NCBI GenBank assembly: GCA_028015205.1
Contig: CM051514.1
Location: 31,636,150 to 31,700,149 of the forward strand
DNA length: 64,000 nt
DNA from: Mytilisepta virgata
Taxonomy: Eukaryota > Mollusca > Bivalvia > Mytilida > Mytilidae
Reading direction: 5' to 3'
In this document: in pieces, positions 30,372 through 42,615 of the stretch
How the letters are laid out: each line of letters begins with the position of its first letter
Numbering within the stretch: the stretch's first letter is position 1
Position numbers and translations under genes: made by a program
The notes under the pieces: generated by a model
Told to the model about the DNA's origin: nothing
Databases searched by the model: none
What the model saw: the letters and a program-made list of their open reading frames with translations, nothing else

Positions 30372-31577
30372 ACAACATTTGATTGGAAATTCGATAACAA
30401 CCCCGATTTAAATAGTTATGGTTTTCAATATAATTTTTTAAGGTATTTTAGCCATCAATTGCTAAATTTAAGGATATTATGGTCAATTTGCAAGTATCCT
30501 AAACTTAGTAGGAAAGACACCAAATTAACTTGTATACAACAATTAAGATTGTTTCATTTTATAGTGATATCTGTAAGAGGATTTAACTATTATTGTTATT
30601 AATGTCAAAAGGAGAATACAACTAGCATGGAGACTTCCTTAAATGATGTGAAAGGTCTTTAAAAAGTTAAAGATGTTTAAAACAAAACATGACGTGTCAT
30701 AACATTTACATATACTGAGAGTAAGGTTTTATTCTACATAGTACAGTGTATTATGCATATGTAACAAACTTGTCAGTCGGGTAACATTATTGATCTTTGT
30801 ACTCTCGTTCTTTTTAGAAATAAAACAAATGTGGCATATGATGCCGCTGATAACATGGTTAAAATAAGAGAAAAAGTATCCTGTGGTCTTGTGTTAGATG
30901 ATGTATGATTGAGTGAGCCTTATGTAAATTGAACAAAGTATTGTATTTCTAAGTATGTGTAAAGGATGTTATTATTTATTTATATTTCTGTCTGTTAATG
31001 AAAACGCGAACAAATTTCCTGTCACAATTATTTACCTGACACCTAATAGTACTATATAAACAACCCAAAATGTAAGAAAGTTAAATTTGGATCAGTTGGA
31101 ATACAACACTTTCAAAAGTTGGATAAATGGGAAGATACACTCACAAACAGTATAGAAGTCTGAATGTTAACTTTGTGAGTGCATCGGCCGATTTTACACA
31201 ATGATGGATTCAGAAAAAATAGCGTTTAATTCTTATAATTCCAATTACATACTATCTATAATACTAAATTTACGAATTAGGCGGCAAAACGCGTGGTTCA
31301 AAATAAACGATGTATTGTTTAGATTATAAAGGTTATTATCGGATTTGACAATCTGCATTTATAAACTGAAACTGCATGCAGTTTTGTTTATGTGCAAATG
31401 GAATTGTATGCACTTTTCCGATATGAATTCTCCCAGCATAACCCTTAGAGAAGGTTCTCGAATGCATCATGTTAACACATTGATTTAAATAAACAAGTAT
31501 GCACATATTTCAAATGTATTTCTGTTTGAAATTACGGAAGAAGAATAAAACAAATTAAAAACATTCTCCTTTGAGTG

Positions 31578-32385
31578 AATAATTTTCTTTTTAGTAAAGA
31601 GTGTCATGCGGCTTCATAATTTCTTGGTTGTTAAACATATATGACATAAATATGATAATATAGAAACTATTTCTGACAAAATGTACGAGGAAATCTCGTT
31701 TGTGATCGATTTAAATTTTTCACCATTATAAAACATTTCTTTAATATTGAATTAAAAAAATTACTAGAAAATCAATTCACAACTTTTAAAATATGCTTTT
31801 GATGACGGGATGTTGAATCTACTGAAAAGTCTCGCACATTTAAATAATCTCTCTTACTTAATATAATCCTTTACACTTTTAAGAAGAAAAACAAATTTCA
31901 AAGTCTAAGATATAATTCTTGAAACGATATCTTGTTTGTTATTTCTGACTATTTTGATTTGTCGAGACACAAGATAAATTATCAGCAATCTGTTTCGACA
32001 AACCAAAGGAATGCAGTTATATCCAAATGTTCAGTGTTTATTTCAACTTACTTTTCACTTATTGTCACTCTTTTAAAAAAGAAATACTGATCTACTTTAA
32101 ACATAAATGACTAGAATTAAGAGACTTATATACTCAACGATGGTATACGGTGATGTCGAAATCTTTAGTTTCTAACAAATCTCCGAAAACAAATTTGACA
32201 CCCATCTTCTTCCAAGTTCAAAATAATACTAAATAATACTAAATTTATGTTACACTAAAGACACCAAAAACCATCTTGTATCATTGTACGGTGGAATAGG
32301 TCAATATAAACGAAATCCCATTTGCTCAGGAAACAAACAATTTCTTGTCTTAAAGATTTTTAAGAAAATTTGAATGGTGCCTGGT
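31578..32385 (+). other. AT-rich stretch, no gene recognised
   Basis: Lies just outside the palindrome. No convincing ORF, terminal repeat or RNA signal was seen; its right end leads into Penelope-like coding debris. Confidence 0.5.
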
Positions 32386-33775
32386 ATACCTCTATCTTCA
32401 ATATCGGCTATGTTTTGGTTCGAATCGCCGCGAAGTGTTGAATAAATGTCTGCCCAAGACCGTTTATCCCTATTATACCACTATTGTAGATGATCCGGTG
32501 ATTTTAAAGACTCTAAGGTTGTTGAAAACGTGACTCGCCTCTATGACAAATATGTAGTTATCCCACTCACTAAGCATGATGTCCTTGATAATCACAAGAC
32601 CGTTGTTCATTCCTTTGGCATTTCTACAAGGGGTGAAGAAATGGACCTTCCTGCTCTTTATTGGATTCCTAAACTACATAAGAATCCGTTTAAACAAAGG
32701 TAAATTGCTGGGTCAGCTAATTGCTCTACAAAACCTCTTTCAAAGATTTTAACATTCATATTGACATGTATTAAAGAGGGCCTTCAAATTACTGTGAAAC
32801 ATCATATTCCACCAGTGCCGTCAATTAGATGTGGATTCTTAAAAACTCAAAAAATTTACTTCAATATCTAAAATCAAAATCTTTGGCTACATGCAACAGC
32901 ATAAAAACATTCGACTTCTCTACACTCTACACTACCATACCACATTCTTAATTAAAAAATCGCTTAAAGCAACTAGTTCATCAATGTTTTTTTCAAGAAA
33001 AATGGGACACGCAGGTAGAAATTTCTTGTTCTAAGTAGAGAACATGCTTATTTCGTGAAGAACCACTCTGATTCTGACAAAATGTATTCTGAAGATGAAA
33101 TTACAAAAATGTTAGATTTTCTCATAGATAACATATTCGATGAATTTGGCGGTCTAATTTTTCAACAAACAATCGTCATTCCAATGGGAACCAACTGTGC
33201 TTCTCTCCTCGTCGATCTGTTTCTGTACTCATATGAAGCGGACTTCATTCAAGGGTTACTACGTGAAAACAAAAAGAAACTAGCCCAATCCTTTAATTTC
33301 ACTTTTCGTTATATGGATGACGTGTTGTCGTTAAATAACGACAAATTGCAAGACTTTCTACATCTCATCTACCCCAGTGAGCTTGAAATTAAGGATACTA
33401 CAGATACACCAAAGTCCGCTTCATATTTGGATTTGTTTCTTGAAATAGACTATGAGGGACATTTGAAGACAAAACTTTATGACAAATGTGACAACTTTCC
33501 CATTGTTAATTTTCCCTTCTTGAGTAGCAATATACCAGCATCGCCTGCATATGGCGTCTACGTTTCTCAGCTTATCCGATTTTCAAGGGCATGCGTGAGT
33601 TACTCTGACTTTCAACAAAGAGGATTACTGCTGCCACAGAAGCTTCTTAACCAGGGTTTTATCAGGGATAGTTGATGTCATCACTTAGGAAATTTTACGG
33701 TCGTCATCACGAATTGATTGACCATTACAGTGTTCCAATATCTAAGATGATGTTGGACCTGTTCCCACTGTCGTA
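32386..33775 (+). pseudogene. Penelope-like reverse transcriptase, decayed copy 1
   Basis: Fragments in several frames follow the order of one RT: DLPALYWIPKLHKNP (32640-32695), TKPLSKILT, FDFSTLYTTIPH (about 32915), then a 206-codon open frame (33055-33675). That frame carries FQQTIVIPMGTNCASLL, the catalytic box FRYMDDVLSLNN and the SYLDLFLEID block. After a frameshift near 33665 the C-terminal block SLRKFYGRHHELIDHY continues to a stop at about 33775. The GTNCA-type RT with STLYTTIP is a family very abundant in bivalves; I assign it tentatively to Penelope-like elements. At least three stops or frameshifts upstream make it non-functional. Confidence 0.75.
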
Positions 33776-34110
33776 AACTTTCATGTGCCTCCACCATTTG
33801 TGACTTCCCCAGGATTTACTTTGTTGAACTTCACGACGGGTGCCGTATACAGAGCAGGAACTGCTTATCCTTCCGGATCACCTGGGTTCACTCCTGGTTT
33901 TTATAGGAGTTTGTGTTGTTCATTGTTTTTTAGTTTTCTGTGTTTATTTGTTGTGCTTGTGGTTGTTCATTTGTCTTCCCGGGTTTGTCTGTCCAATGGA
34001 TTACGTTTTTTATTGCTCCTTAGGTATATTTGTCCTTTTTTTTTATATAATTTCAATTCGGATTGTAATTATATTTGTATTGTTTTTAATACCAATAGGT
34101 AATCATTATT
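33776..34110 (+). repeat. 3' flank module of the Penelope-like element
   Basis: Contains CTTATCCTTCCGGATCACC and a long T-rich stretch. The same module stands beside the second RT copy (37560-37790, minus) and in both palindrome arms. ORFs of 90-105 codons here are low-complexity and probably not genes. Confidence 0.6.
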
Positions 34111-34149
34111 AAAAGATTTTTTTTCATTAATAATAAGACAATCCGAATA

Positions 34150-34430
34150 ATCGGATTCGGATTCCATAGCTACAAATTGATAGAAATAATGTTTCTAAAA
34201 TAAGAGTTTTCCCAAAATAAGTTAATTCACGACTTTTCCACACATGGATACAGTTTTTCATTTTTTTCAATAATATTTTTCCAACTTTGATCATCATCGA
34301 TATTGTATCCGTGATGAATACCTAAGGTTTTAACGTTATCTTTTGTCCAACCAATTTTATCAAATTTAATTCTTTTCCTTTTGGAAGCACCAATACAAAG
34401 TCTTTTAGTTTTTTTTTATAATTAATTTTT
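34150..34430 (-). pseudogene. LINE RT C-terminal fragment (Tx1/L1-like)
   Basis: Minus-strand translation gives KFDKIGWTKDNVKTLGIHHG, then DDQSWKNIIEKNEKL, the 'VKTLGI..G....W..I..K' block typical of the thumb region of Tx1/L1-like reverse transcriptases. A TGA follows at KS-stop-INLFWENS. No adjoining palm was seen, so this is an isolated relic. Confidence 0.6.
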
Positions 34431-34782
34431 GAACTCGATGCTTTTTTATACATATTCAGTGAACGCAATACATTACCGCGACTTTTTGAAAATGACCATT
34501 ACCGCAACAAACTCATTAGCATGTACTGTTGCCCCCTGCTCACCACGGGGAGGTGCAAGTAGTATTTTGAGCAGAATCTATATGTTTTAGATTATGTATG
34601 TTTAATATTTACATTTCAATAAAAGATAAAACTATTATTTTAATGTCAACATTATCAGTAAAAGCACTATGTCTATAATATGTCTATTTACATAACTGGT
34701 AACGATTTGAATGACATTTTACGCACATACTGGAGACTAGTGAGTTCACCAGACTTATGCTGATCACGAAGCTCAGTTTTTT
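34431..34782 (+). other. No gene recognised
   Basis: AT-rich DNA between LINE and MULE relics. The only recurring text is GACATTACCGCGAC-like phrases (near 34470-34505 and again at 35620-35710), perhaps ends of a small repeat. Confidence 0.4.
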
Positions 34783-35345
34783 TTACATTAAAAGTTCTCT
34801 GTCACGTTTAGGCAGAGGGACGATGCTTTTTGATGCTCGTATTTTAAGATAAGATTTTGTCTGTGTGCTATTCAACTTCTCTACAAAGTCAAAAAACTTC
34901 TCTACAAAGTCAAAAAAGTGTGCTGTAAAACATATTTCCAAACTGATTATGGAAGCTTTCACACCCATTTGTTGTCCTCTTAGCCTCAACGTCGGAATCT
35001 GCCATATGTATTGCGGGAATAATGCTGATTAACCAATGTATATATTTAGAATATAATCAGAAAATTCAACGGCTTTTTTACAATCCGGGGCTTCTGCAAA
35101 CAGATCAAAAACAAAACGTTCATTTATTTCTGCTGGATCTAAAAAACTTTACAGGAAAAATAGTTTTAACCACTGTCCGACCGGACTCTCTGTATCCCTA
35201 TATTCCCTTGTTATGCCAAGACTTTGTATTTTCCGATACCAAGCTTGTGGTGTGATAAATGGAATTGACATACCTCAATGCTTACATCCGGCCAGAAATG
35301 TTCTGCACCTTCATGCACAGCATCCGCTTCAATAAGATTATTGTC
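34783..35345 (-). pseudogene. MULE (Mutator-like) transposase fragment
   Basis: Minus-strand frames in order read EADAVHEGAEHFWPDVSIEV, then CQFHL (the C-x2-H motif of MULE transposases), QAWYRKIQSLGITREYRD, GQWLKLFF, SFLDPAEINERFVFDLF, DYILNIYIG, and VEAKRTTNGCESFHNQF. This is the conserved order of the MULE transposase core and following region. It is broken by at least two stops (after LKLFFL and NIYIG) and by frameshifts. The plus-strand ORFs at 35022-35547 are its antisense shadows. Confidence 0.7.
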
Positions 35346-36099
35346 AAGCCGCCCTCTAATAATCATCAATTCGTCAAGGTCGGTCTTGGACGTACTGCCA
35401 CACCCCTTCTATAAGCAACTCCATAATTTAGATCTTTTAAATTCCTTATCTTTTCTGGATTTAAAGCCATCAACAATAATACCAGGATTTTCCCTGTTAG
35501 TTGTACACTTCTCCATTGCTAAATGTGAACTGAATGTGAAGTTTTGATATATTTACTACACATAGGTGAGTATTTTTCTGTACAACACACTGATGAGCAT
35601 TATTCATGTCTTAACGTTAAAATTGTCGCGGTAATGTCAGCATCAAAATAAATGAAATTGTCGCGGTATTGTATTGTCAAAATTTGGAAATGTCGCGGTA
35701 ATGTAATGCGACCTATTCAGTATAGGAATGAATTTTCATGAGTTTACATCCTTTTTAAGGATGTTTTGGACTTTTTGTCAGATTTTCGGAATCCTCGGGT
35801 TTTATCCATTTCTTAAACATGAAAATGTTTGCCCATGAACCCCCACTTTTTCTTTTATAATTCAATCATATATACCTTAAAATGGTATTTGACAAAATTT
35901 TATGAAATCCTTTTTATTTTTTCATACATTTTTGAGAGCCTGAAGTTGTCAATGCAGAGAGAATGAAAAATCCAAAGAAAACCCATTTCCTGCAAATTTT
36001 CAAGGCCTTGTAGCTCTAAAATGAGAACATGAATCTACATTTTTTTCTTGTGTTTTTGTTTAATATTCATATGTTCTATCAAACTTAAACACCTATTTC
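35346..36099 (+). other. No gene recognised
   Basis: AT-rich DNA with three GTCGCGGTA(A/T)T phrases between about 35622 and 35700. Possibly the outer part of the MULE relic; no terminal repeats identified. Confidence 0.4.
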
Positions 36100-37315
36100 A
36101 AATCCTATTTATTTCCTATTAGACAGCGATCATCCTTAAATAATTGTGTGTCATCAGCAAACATGCACAGTTTGGTTTCAAGATATTCACCATCCCTCTC
36201 CCCGGGTAGTTGTATTCATTTCCCTTATTGCACAGGCCATTGGCTCTGCTTGCATAATATAAAGAAGGGGATCTGTCTGACACCCCTATCTAGCGGATAA
36301 CGAAACCAAGCCATTTGTTTTGATACAAGTAACAGCATTTTTAGTAACATTTTAGCCCAAGAACGAAATTTCAATCCAAAATTAAATTTTCTTAAACAAC
36401 ATCTAGCCATTCCCATTCGACTATATCAAAGGCTTTTTTGGGGGGTCCGAAAGTATGATAATACCTTCTTCGTCTTCTTGTTCAACATAATCAATGACAT
36501 CATGAATAAGTCTATTATCCTCCATAATATTTCTCCCCTTAACAAGCCCTTTTTGATCAGAATGGATTATTTTGTATAAAACCAATTTTAACCTTTCTGC
36601 TAAATCCTTTCCAATAATTTTATAGTCGATGTTTAACATATTTCCAAATACGTATGTTTCCCGTTCCCCAGTGTTGTGTGAGTGTCAAAATATTAAATTC
36701 AGAAATAATTCCGTCCTCCCCTGGAGATTTGTTTGATTTTAAAATACTGATTACCTTTTCTATTTCTTCGAAAGTAATATCTTCATCTAAATTATTTTTA
36801 TCTTTTATATTTAAAGTATTTTGAATTTGTTTGCATAGTTCATTAGCATTGTTCTCATCAGAGCCTTCCAATTTAAATAATGTAGAGTAAAAGTTCACCT
36901 GTTCTTTAATAATTGAGTAGATGTCGTATTTAAAACTCCCATCTGGTGTCCTAATTCGATTAAATGTAGACTTAAATTGATCAGACTTAATTTAATTTAA
37001 GTTCATAGTCCATATACGCGGTCCTCTTAATTTATCATCTGATTTTAATTTAGTCGATATTATATCGTGGTCACTGAAGGGAAAATGATTAATTCGAGAA
37101 CCATACATTTTGCTTCCAAGGGATTTACTGGCAAGGATGTAATCTAGAACCACAGTCCAACGAGCTGCCTCTTACATCCAAATTTTTCCATTAATTTGAC
37201 ACAATACGTTTCCTGCAGGCAAATTGAATCGTACCTTTTTTATATTAGCCAATTAAAAGTCGCGTCACGGTTTTTTTTATTGTTCCTTAGACCGTTTACA
37301 TTTAATGACGCAATT
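36100..37315 (-). pseudogene. LINE (Tx1/L1-like) with endonuclease and RT pieces, decayed
   Basis: On the minus strand the order is that of a LINE ORF2. An APE endonuclease start (SLNVNGLRNNKKNRDATFN, about 37310) is followed by ICLQET, then after a deletion TVVLDYILASKSLGSK and FPFSDHDIISTKL with the catalytic SDH. The pre-RT block EEIEKVISILKSNKSPGEDG lies at about 36720-36780. RT block NIDYKIIGKDLAERLK and SDQKGLVKGRNIMEDNR lie at 36500-36630, and MFADDTQLF at about 36145-36170. Deletions and frame changes separate all of these pieces. It is not related in sequence to the younger LINE at 1-2372 beyond the clade level. Confidence 0.75.
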
Positions 37316-37559
37316 GATAATCACATATATGTATAAATATAACATTGGTGTTCGTTATGTTATACAATTGTAATACAAAATATTCGAAAATAACGGATTA
37401 GGACCTTCATATTAAAAGAAACTAAGAAATTTGGTATACATGAATTATATTATTACCAATGATTTATTAAATTCACAAAGATAACTTACGATTGTTCCCT
37501 TCTTCGAAAATCCCTTTGGTATTTTAAATCAATATAATTGACTGATTTATGTATGGTAC
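37316..37559 (+). other. No feature seen
   Basis: Short AT-rich stretch between the LINE relic and the Penelope-like tail. Confidence 0.4.
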
Positions 37560-38420
37560 ATAAATGAAGTCAATAATACCAAAGGGATATTCGAAGGAGG
37601 AAAAAAATCGAAACGACTGACAAACGGCGAAAAACGAAGACAAGACCAACACAATACACGCACTACAATTAAAAACTAAAAATATACTAACAGCACCGAC
37701 CCACCAAAAAAAAAGGGTAGACTCAAGTGCTCCGGAAGAGTAAGCAGTCTCTGCTTCCTGCAGGACACCCGCCCTGCTGCCCATGTCAAATCCGGTATGA
37801 GGAAGGGATAAAATCAACGGAACAGGTCCATTTTCATTTAGTAAACAGTTTTTTTCATACCTGTGAACCAAGTCATGATGACGTCCATACAACAGTTGTA
37901 CTATAATAAGGATAATAAACTTTGGAGCAAGATATACCTGTCTGAACAACTTTTCTGTCAAGAGTCGGGCTCTGTCAAGAAAGTCAATGTATATGTGAAA
38001 AGCTCTAGAATAACGTATGAGTTGTGAAATATATACTTTATACGATGGCGATTCTGGTATATTGCCGTTAAAAAATGGGAAGTTGATGATTGGAAAGTCA
38101 AAGTCATCAAGTTTGTCGTAAAGTTTTGTATTCAACCTTCCTTTGGTGTCAATTTCGAGGTGAAGGTCAAGATAAGATGCAGATATGGCAGTGTATGTAA
38201 TATCCTTAATTTAGAGCTCATTGGGATAGATGAGATGTAAGAAATTCCTAAAACTTGAATTACTGAGTGAGAAAACGTCCTCTGTTTTTTCTTAAGAAGC
38301 ACATCAAGGAAGACTGCCTCATATGAGTAAAGGAACAAGTCGGCCGGGAGTGGCGCACAATATGTACTCACCGGAATGCCAATTGTCTGTTGAAAAACAC
38401 GTCCACAAAATTGAAGAAAT
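37560..38420 (-). pseudogene. Penelope-like reverse transcriptase, decayed copy 2
   Basis: Minus strand. The match begins with FCGRVFQQTIGIP (about 38400, out of frame with the following ATG), continues YCAPLPADLFLYSYEAVF (38371-38310), loses the YxDD region through frameshifts, and resumes with KLYDKLDDFDFPIINFPFF, VYISQLIRYSRA and the C-terminal YGRHHDLVHRY near 37870. The 3' module with CTTACTCTTCCGGAGCACTTG follows at 37710-37750. It is the same family as 32386-33775 but a separate, 5'-truncated insertion. The 203-codon ORF 37524-38135 runs from real RT sequence into this non-coding tail. Confidence 0.7.
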
Positions 38421-38734
38421 ATTTTCTCAAAAAATTGTTAACATGAGTAGACGTTTCGTTAAGCTTCTTGATATGATTGTTTACACCCTTACGCGGTAAG
38501 ATGCTGCACAGACCAATATTTAAATTCGGAAATTTATTTTTCACTTTTGTAACTGCTTGAGTAGCACGTAAAATAAATTTCGTCCTCATATTTTTTGCAG
38601 TAGCTAACGTCATTTTTTCCCAAACACATAACTACATTTTTTATCTTGTCTGTTTTCTGATCTGTATCCGACAATGCTAAACTGATACAATCATTAACGT
38701 GTTCTAATGATGCTCCAGATATGGCCGCAGTCAC
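38368..38734 (-). pseudogene. SGNH-esterase-like domain of a retroelement ORF1
   Basis: Two overlapping minus-strand frames carry VVMCLGKNDVSYC (a G-x-N-D block), then KFPNLNIGLCSILPRKG and NHIKKLNETSTHVNNFLRK, the pattern of the SGNH/esterase domains seen in ORF1 proteins of some LINEs. A frameshift near 38600 separates the halves. Its downstream end runs directly into the Penelope-like RT near 38415, so one insertion truncates the other. Confidence 0.5.
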
Positions 38735-38824
38735 GACATTTCCCTAAAAATTTCCCAATCGTCTGTAATTAGACACAGCAAGTAAAATATCCTTGGTAAT
38801 TTTGTTATTTGGTTCCTGCTGAGC

Positions 38825-39076
38825 TCAATCCCTAACATTTTCATCATTATCATCGTGTGCTGTTTTTATATTGTTCTCCTCGGTGTTATTCCCATCGAGA
38901 TCTGCGGCTTTACCCTCGGCTATATCCTTAGCGCATTCACCGAAGTCTTGCCGATCGTGTTCACATTTCCAGTCTTCGCAATCGTCTCGTTTGTGGCCAA
39001 TTTCCTTGCAATATGAACACTTACTCTGATTCTTACAGAATCTCGCTAAATGGCCGTATTCCTGATCATCAAACAT
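38825..39076 (-). pseudogene. Zinc-knuckle gag-like fragment
   Basis: The 83-codon frame has one complete CCHC knuckle, CSYCKEIGHKRDDC (C-x2-C-x4-H-x4-C), and half of a preceding one (EYGHLARFC, with its first two Cys lost). An acidic Asn/Asp/Glu tail follows. Orientation and spacing suggest it is the N-terminal part of the same ORF1 as the SGNH fragment at 38368-38734. RNA binding is the expected ancestral role. Confidence 0.6.
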
Positions 39077-39234
39077 TTTCGCTTATTTGAAAATGGTTTA
39101 TCACTGCATCGATAGGAAGGGTGGCTTGTCAGTTTGCAGTAGATAAAAGGAGTACGACCTAATTTTTAATTTAGTATATAACTTGAAGACTATAATATAT
39201 TTACAGTGAGGAGACTGCTTGAATAATATCATAA

Positions 39235-39830
39235 ATGGAAGGTCCTTTACAAAGTTTGCATAAATCATCTTGGTCCCTGAAACAAAATGCCGCCATGAAC
39301 ATTTACATTTTCTGATTGGTCGAAATTTAAAACTTCTTCTCCTCTGAAACCGTAAAGCCAAATGAACTGATTTTTGGTGTGGAGCATATATTAAGATCCT
39401 TTACAAAGTTTGCATAAATCATCCTGGTCCGTTAAACAAAATGGCCGCAATGACCATTTAAATGTTCTGATTGGTCGAAATTTAAAACTTCTTCTCCCTT
39501 GAAACCGTAAAGCGAAATGAACTGATTTTTGGTACGGAGCATCTAGCTATGGATAAATCATCCCGGTCTACGAAACAAAATGGCTGCCATGAGCATTACA
39601 TGTTCTGATTGGTAAAATTTTGGTGTGGAGCATCTATGAAAGGTCCTTTGCAAACTTTGCATGAATTATTAGTCTGTGAAAGAAAATGGCCACCAGAAGC
39701 CTTTATATGTTCTCATTGGTCAAATTTTTAAATTCTTCTCCTCTGAAACCGTTTTGCTAAATGAACTTATACTTGGTATGAATCATCTATGGAAGGTCAT
39801 TTAAAACGTTTCCAGAAATCAATCTAGTCC
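39235..39830 (+). repeat. Degenerate tandem repeats, ~150-160 bp
   Basis: A unit containing GGTCCTTTACAAAGTTTGCA, AAACAAAATGGCCGCCATGA and TTCTTCTCCTCTGAAACCG recurs about four and a half times (starts near 39241, 39395, a shortened one near 39545, 39628 and 39790). Units are 70-90% alike by eye and the third is truncated. No coding capacity. Confidence 0.75.
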
Positions 39831-42615
39831 ATCAATAAAAAAATCGTCTTTTTCGTGTACATACCTGTCAATTTAGTTGTTAAAATACTTAATTCAAGGA
39901 ACCACATAACTTACAGGGATGTTACTTCCACTAAAATCGTTACTTATAATTTTCTTAAAATTTGAGCACTTTACAAATTCGATAAAAATTACCTATAAAA
40001 TGAATAATGGCAATTTGATTTCAAGAAAATGACTTTATCAGATTTATAATTTGACTCCCACTGTCTGGCTTAACAATAACAGACTTGAGTTAGTATCAAA
40101 AACAAATTGTCATCATTCTTATATAACAATCGAATGTCGCAAATTTTGGATTTGTGTCATCAGTAACGATACATACATGTATTTTATCAATATGATACAT
40201 CTAAAACAGGAGAATTGATGACATAAAATGTACTTTCTTGCACTAGAGCTTTAGTTTCATTTAAATTTGTTCTTCAATCGGATTAATGTATTGTGATCAT
40301 AATTAAATGGTATTTTCATGCAGAATAGAATAGAGGGGAATTTATTTGCTTAAACATCCAAGGCAAAAAACAAAAACAGTACTAGTTCAAGTAATCTCGA
40401 TTTGTCAGAATAGAAATCCTGGAAAAAGACTAAAAAAGTAGACATAGCAATGGTGTAACGTTTTCAGAGATTTAAGTGTAATTGACAAAAATCCCACTTT
40501 ATAATTTAACAATATACAATTCTATAAATTTTTTTACAGTTGTCTCCCCTAGTTCAATGGAACAAATTTGTTATGGTATGATTTATGCAAGATACTGTTA
40601 AAGCTGGAATAGAATTAAGATTTCCTTCTCAAATCTACCATATTTTCCATTATTGTAAATGTATGTACACTGTATATTGATTTCATAAACATTTAATTGG
40701 ATACCAAGTTTCATGGCTTTTTTTGAGCAGATCTCATGAAATTAAGGTAAGGTTTGCGCTCTCCTTGGATTTTTATCATTATAATATTATAGTAATGTGA
40801 CATATTTATTTGTTCATTGGGGGAACCTCTCTTATTTAGTGGCATTTTAAAGAAAATCGCCCGTCCAGTTTTTTTGTAAAAACAGCTCAAAATTTGGATT
40901 TTTGGTAGTTTTGTCACAATGTATTTATTTTACTATTTTCAAGAAATAATTTATGCAAGTATTAAAACTATTAAAGTTTTTAATGAAAATTGTAAAAATG
41001 ATTATGTTCTAGATATTATTTATCAAATTTGCATGAAAATGTAAGAAAAAATCACGAAAACACAACATTTTAACATTTCCTTGCAGAAAATAGAGACGTT
41101 GCCATGGCAACAAAAAGGTGAAAATGTCCTGTTTTCAGGTCCCACGATTTCAAGAAAAATTGAGAACTCATAGATTTAAATATTTCCATTATAATAAAAT
41201 AATAAAATTCATATGTCCCCGATCTCGTTTCCATGGAAACGGATGCTATATTAACCCCTCTTAAACACATAAATAAAGTATTTTCCCCGTTTTGTTAGAA
41301 AATAAATCACTGAAAGCCGTTTTCAGGGAATAAATTTATTTTCCTCGCCGGAACGCAATGCAGGGACATAGAAATGCCGGGCGTTCGTCCGTCTGTCCGT
41401 TCGTTCTCATTTTAAGCGCTCTCATGCCTATATTAATTTGCGGATTTTGATGAAATTCATATGGAAGTCTTGTTTTGATAGTATCTAGATCAAGTTTAAA
41501 TTCGAGTATAGTAAAACAAAGTACTAAGCAAATATTGTGTTGGATCTGTTTAACATGAATCGTGGTGCAATGTATATTCAACTATAAAACATGCCTCATG
41601 CATGGCATGTTTTTTTTTTTTTTTTTTTTTTGATGTATGAAAAATACTGTATAGTTTTCCCTTTTTATATTCTAAATAGAAATAAGAAAAAACATCAAAT
41701 TATAAATGTAATAGGCTCTGACCTACGAGAAGGAACCCTTCCCTCAGCTAACCATATCCCTACCAAATCATAGCTCTACAGTACAAGAGTGGGCGCTAAA
41801 AGTAAAGTAGATGAAGACCAGGAAGTCAATGGACATTTTTATTTAACTAATGAAGTCAAAATACACGTAGCTATTCAAATCTCTTCTTGAACTGTTAAAG
41901 GTTAGATTTTCAATTCGTGGAAAGATCAGGATTTATGACCTCCACGAGTTCGTTGTTTGAATCTCGTAGCAAGTAGCGACTCTATTACATGTACATGTAA
42001 TAATGACTTATTCACTGTATCCTCATACTTTCTGGCCATGTTAAAGACTATCAGTTACTGAAATCTAATAATTCAAAGCATCGGTAATGATGAAGTCGTC
42101 CATAAACATGAGACTTTGTCGTTTTAACAAATATTCTCCAAAATCAACGTTGATCAATATTCAACACATAGATACACGCTTCGGCAGTTGTGTAGACTTT
42201 CACCTGTTTCTGGCAAAATAAACTTTTCTTAAATTGCCATTGATCTAGTTCCCGAATGCATTCCAAGCAATAGAGCAACGTTTTGATTTTTAATCGTTAA
42301 ACATGTGATTCGATTCACTGCTACGTGTTGACATTTTGTCAGACGATAATTGTACGCAGCGCGCTTTGTCGACGTTGTTAAAAATTCACCGGAATAAACG
42401 CTCAAGTGATCAGAACTTTTCAATTCGAGTTATCTCCCTGTGACCGCAAACCTTACCTTAAAGGTATAATTTTGTTAATGCATTATCACTCAAAAATTAC
42501 AAATTGGTAAAATTCTGTCTTCTTGAAACAACAGCCGTTATTCGAGATTTTGTCCCAAAATAGTGAATTTTGTTTTCAATTGGAAAATAAATCTAAAGAA
42601 ATTTATTTATTCTAG
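39831..42615 (+). other. Long AT-rich stretch, no gene recognised
   Basis: No coding exon could be supported on either strand. Noted items: a GTCCGTCCGTTCGTTC-type dispersed repeat on the plus strand at about 41335-41590, a small inverted repeat at 41588-41611 (AACATGCC...GGCATGTT) and a T-run of about 22 at 41610-41631. No earlier integrin exons (Cys-rich EGF modules) were found here. Confidence 0.5.

Larger units (their letters stand above)
26732..31577 (-). repeat. Right arm of 12-kb palindrome (gene copy B)
   Basis: Reverse complement of 19533-23818, beginning TGTGTCCAAAA and ending CTCCTTTGAGTG. It lacks the SINE. It has extra DNA in the gene intron (about 29113-29572), a complete GATATC-array element and a roughly 110-bp extra stretch near 30870-31000. 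Outside these the match to the left arm is about 85-97% by eye. Confidence 0.88.

Noticed and set aside
33785..34112. Two overlapping 90-105-codon ORFs with hydrophobic stretches that look like membrane proteins
   Set aside because: They lie in the T-rich 3' module of a Penelope-like element that recurs elsewhere without an open frame.
37524..38135. 203-codon ORF taken as one protein
   Set aside because: Only the first part is reverse transcriptase; the rest is the non-coding 3' module read through.
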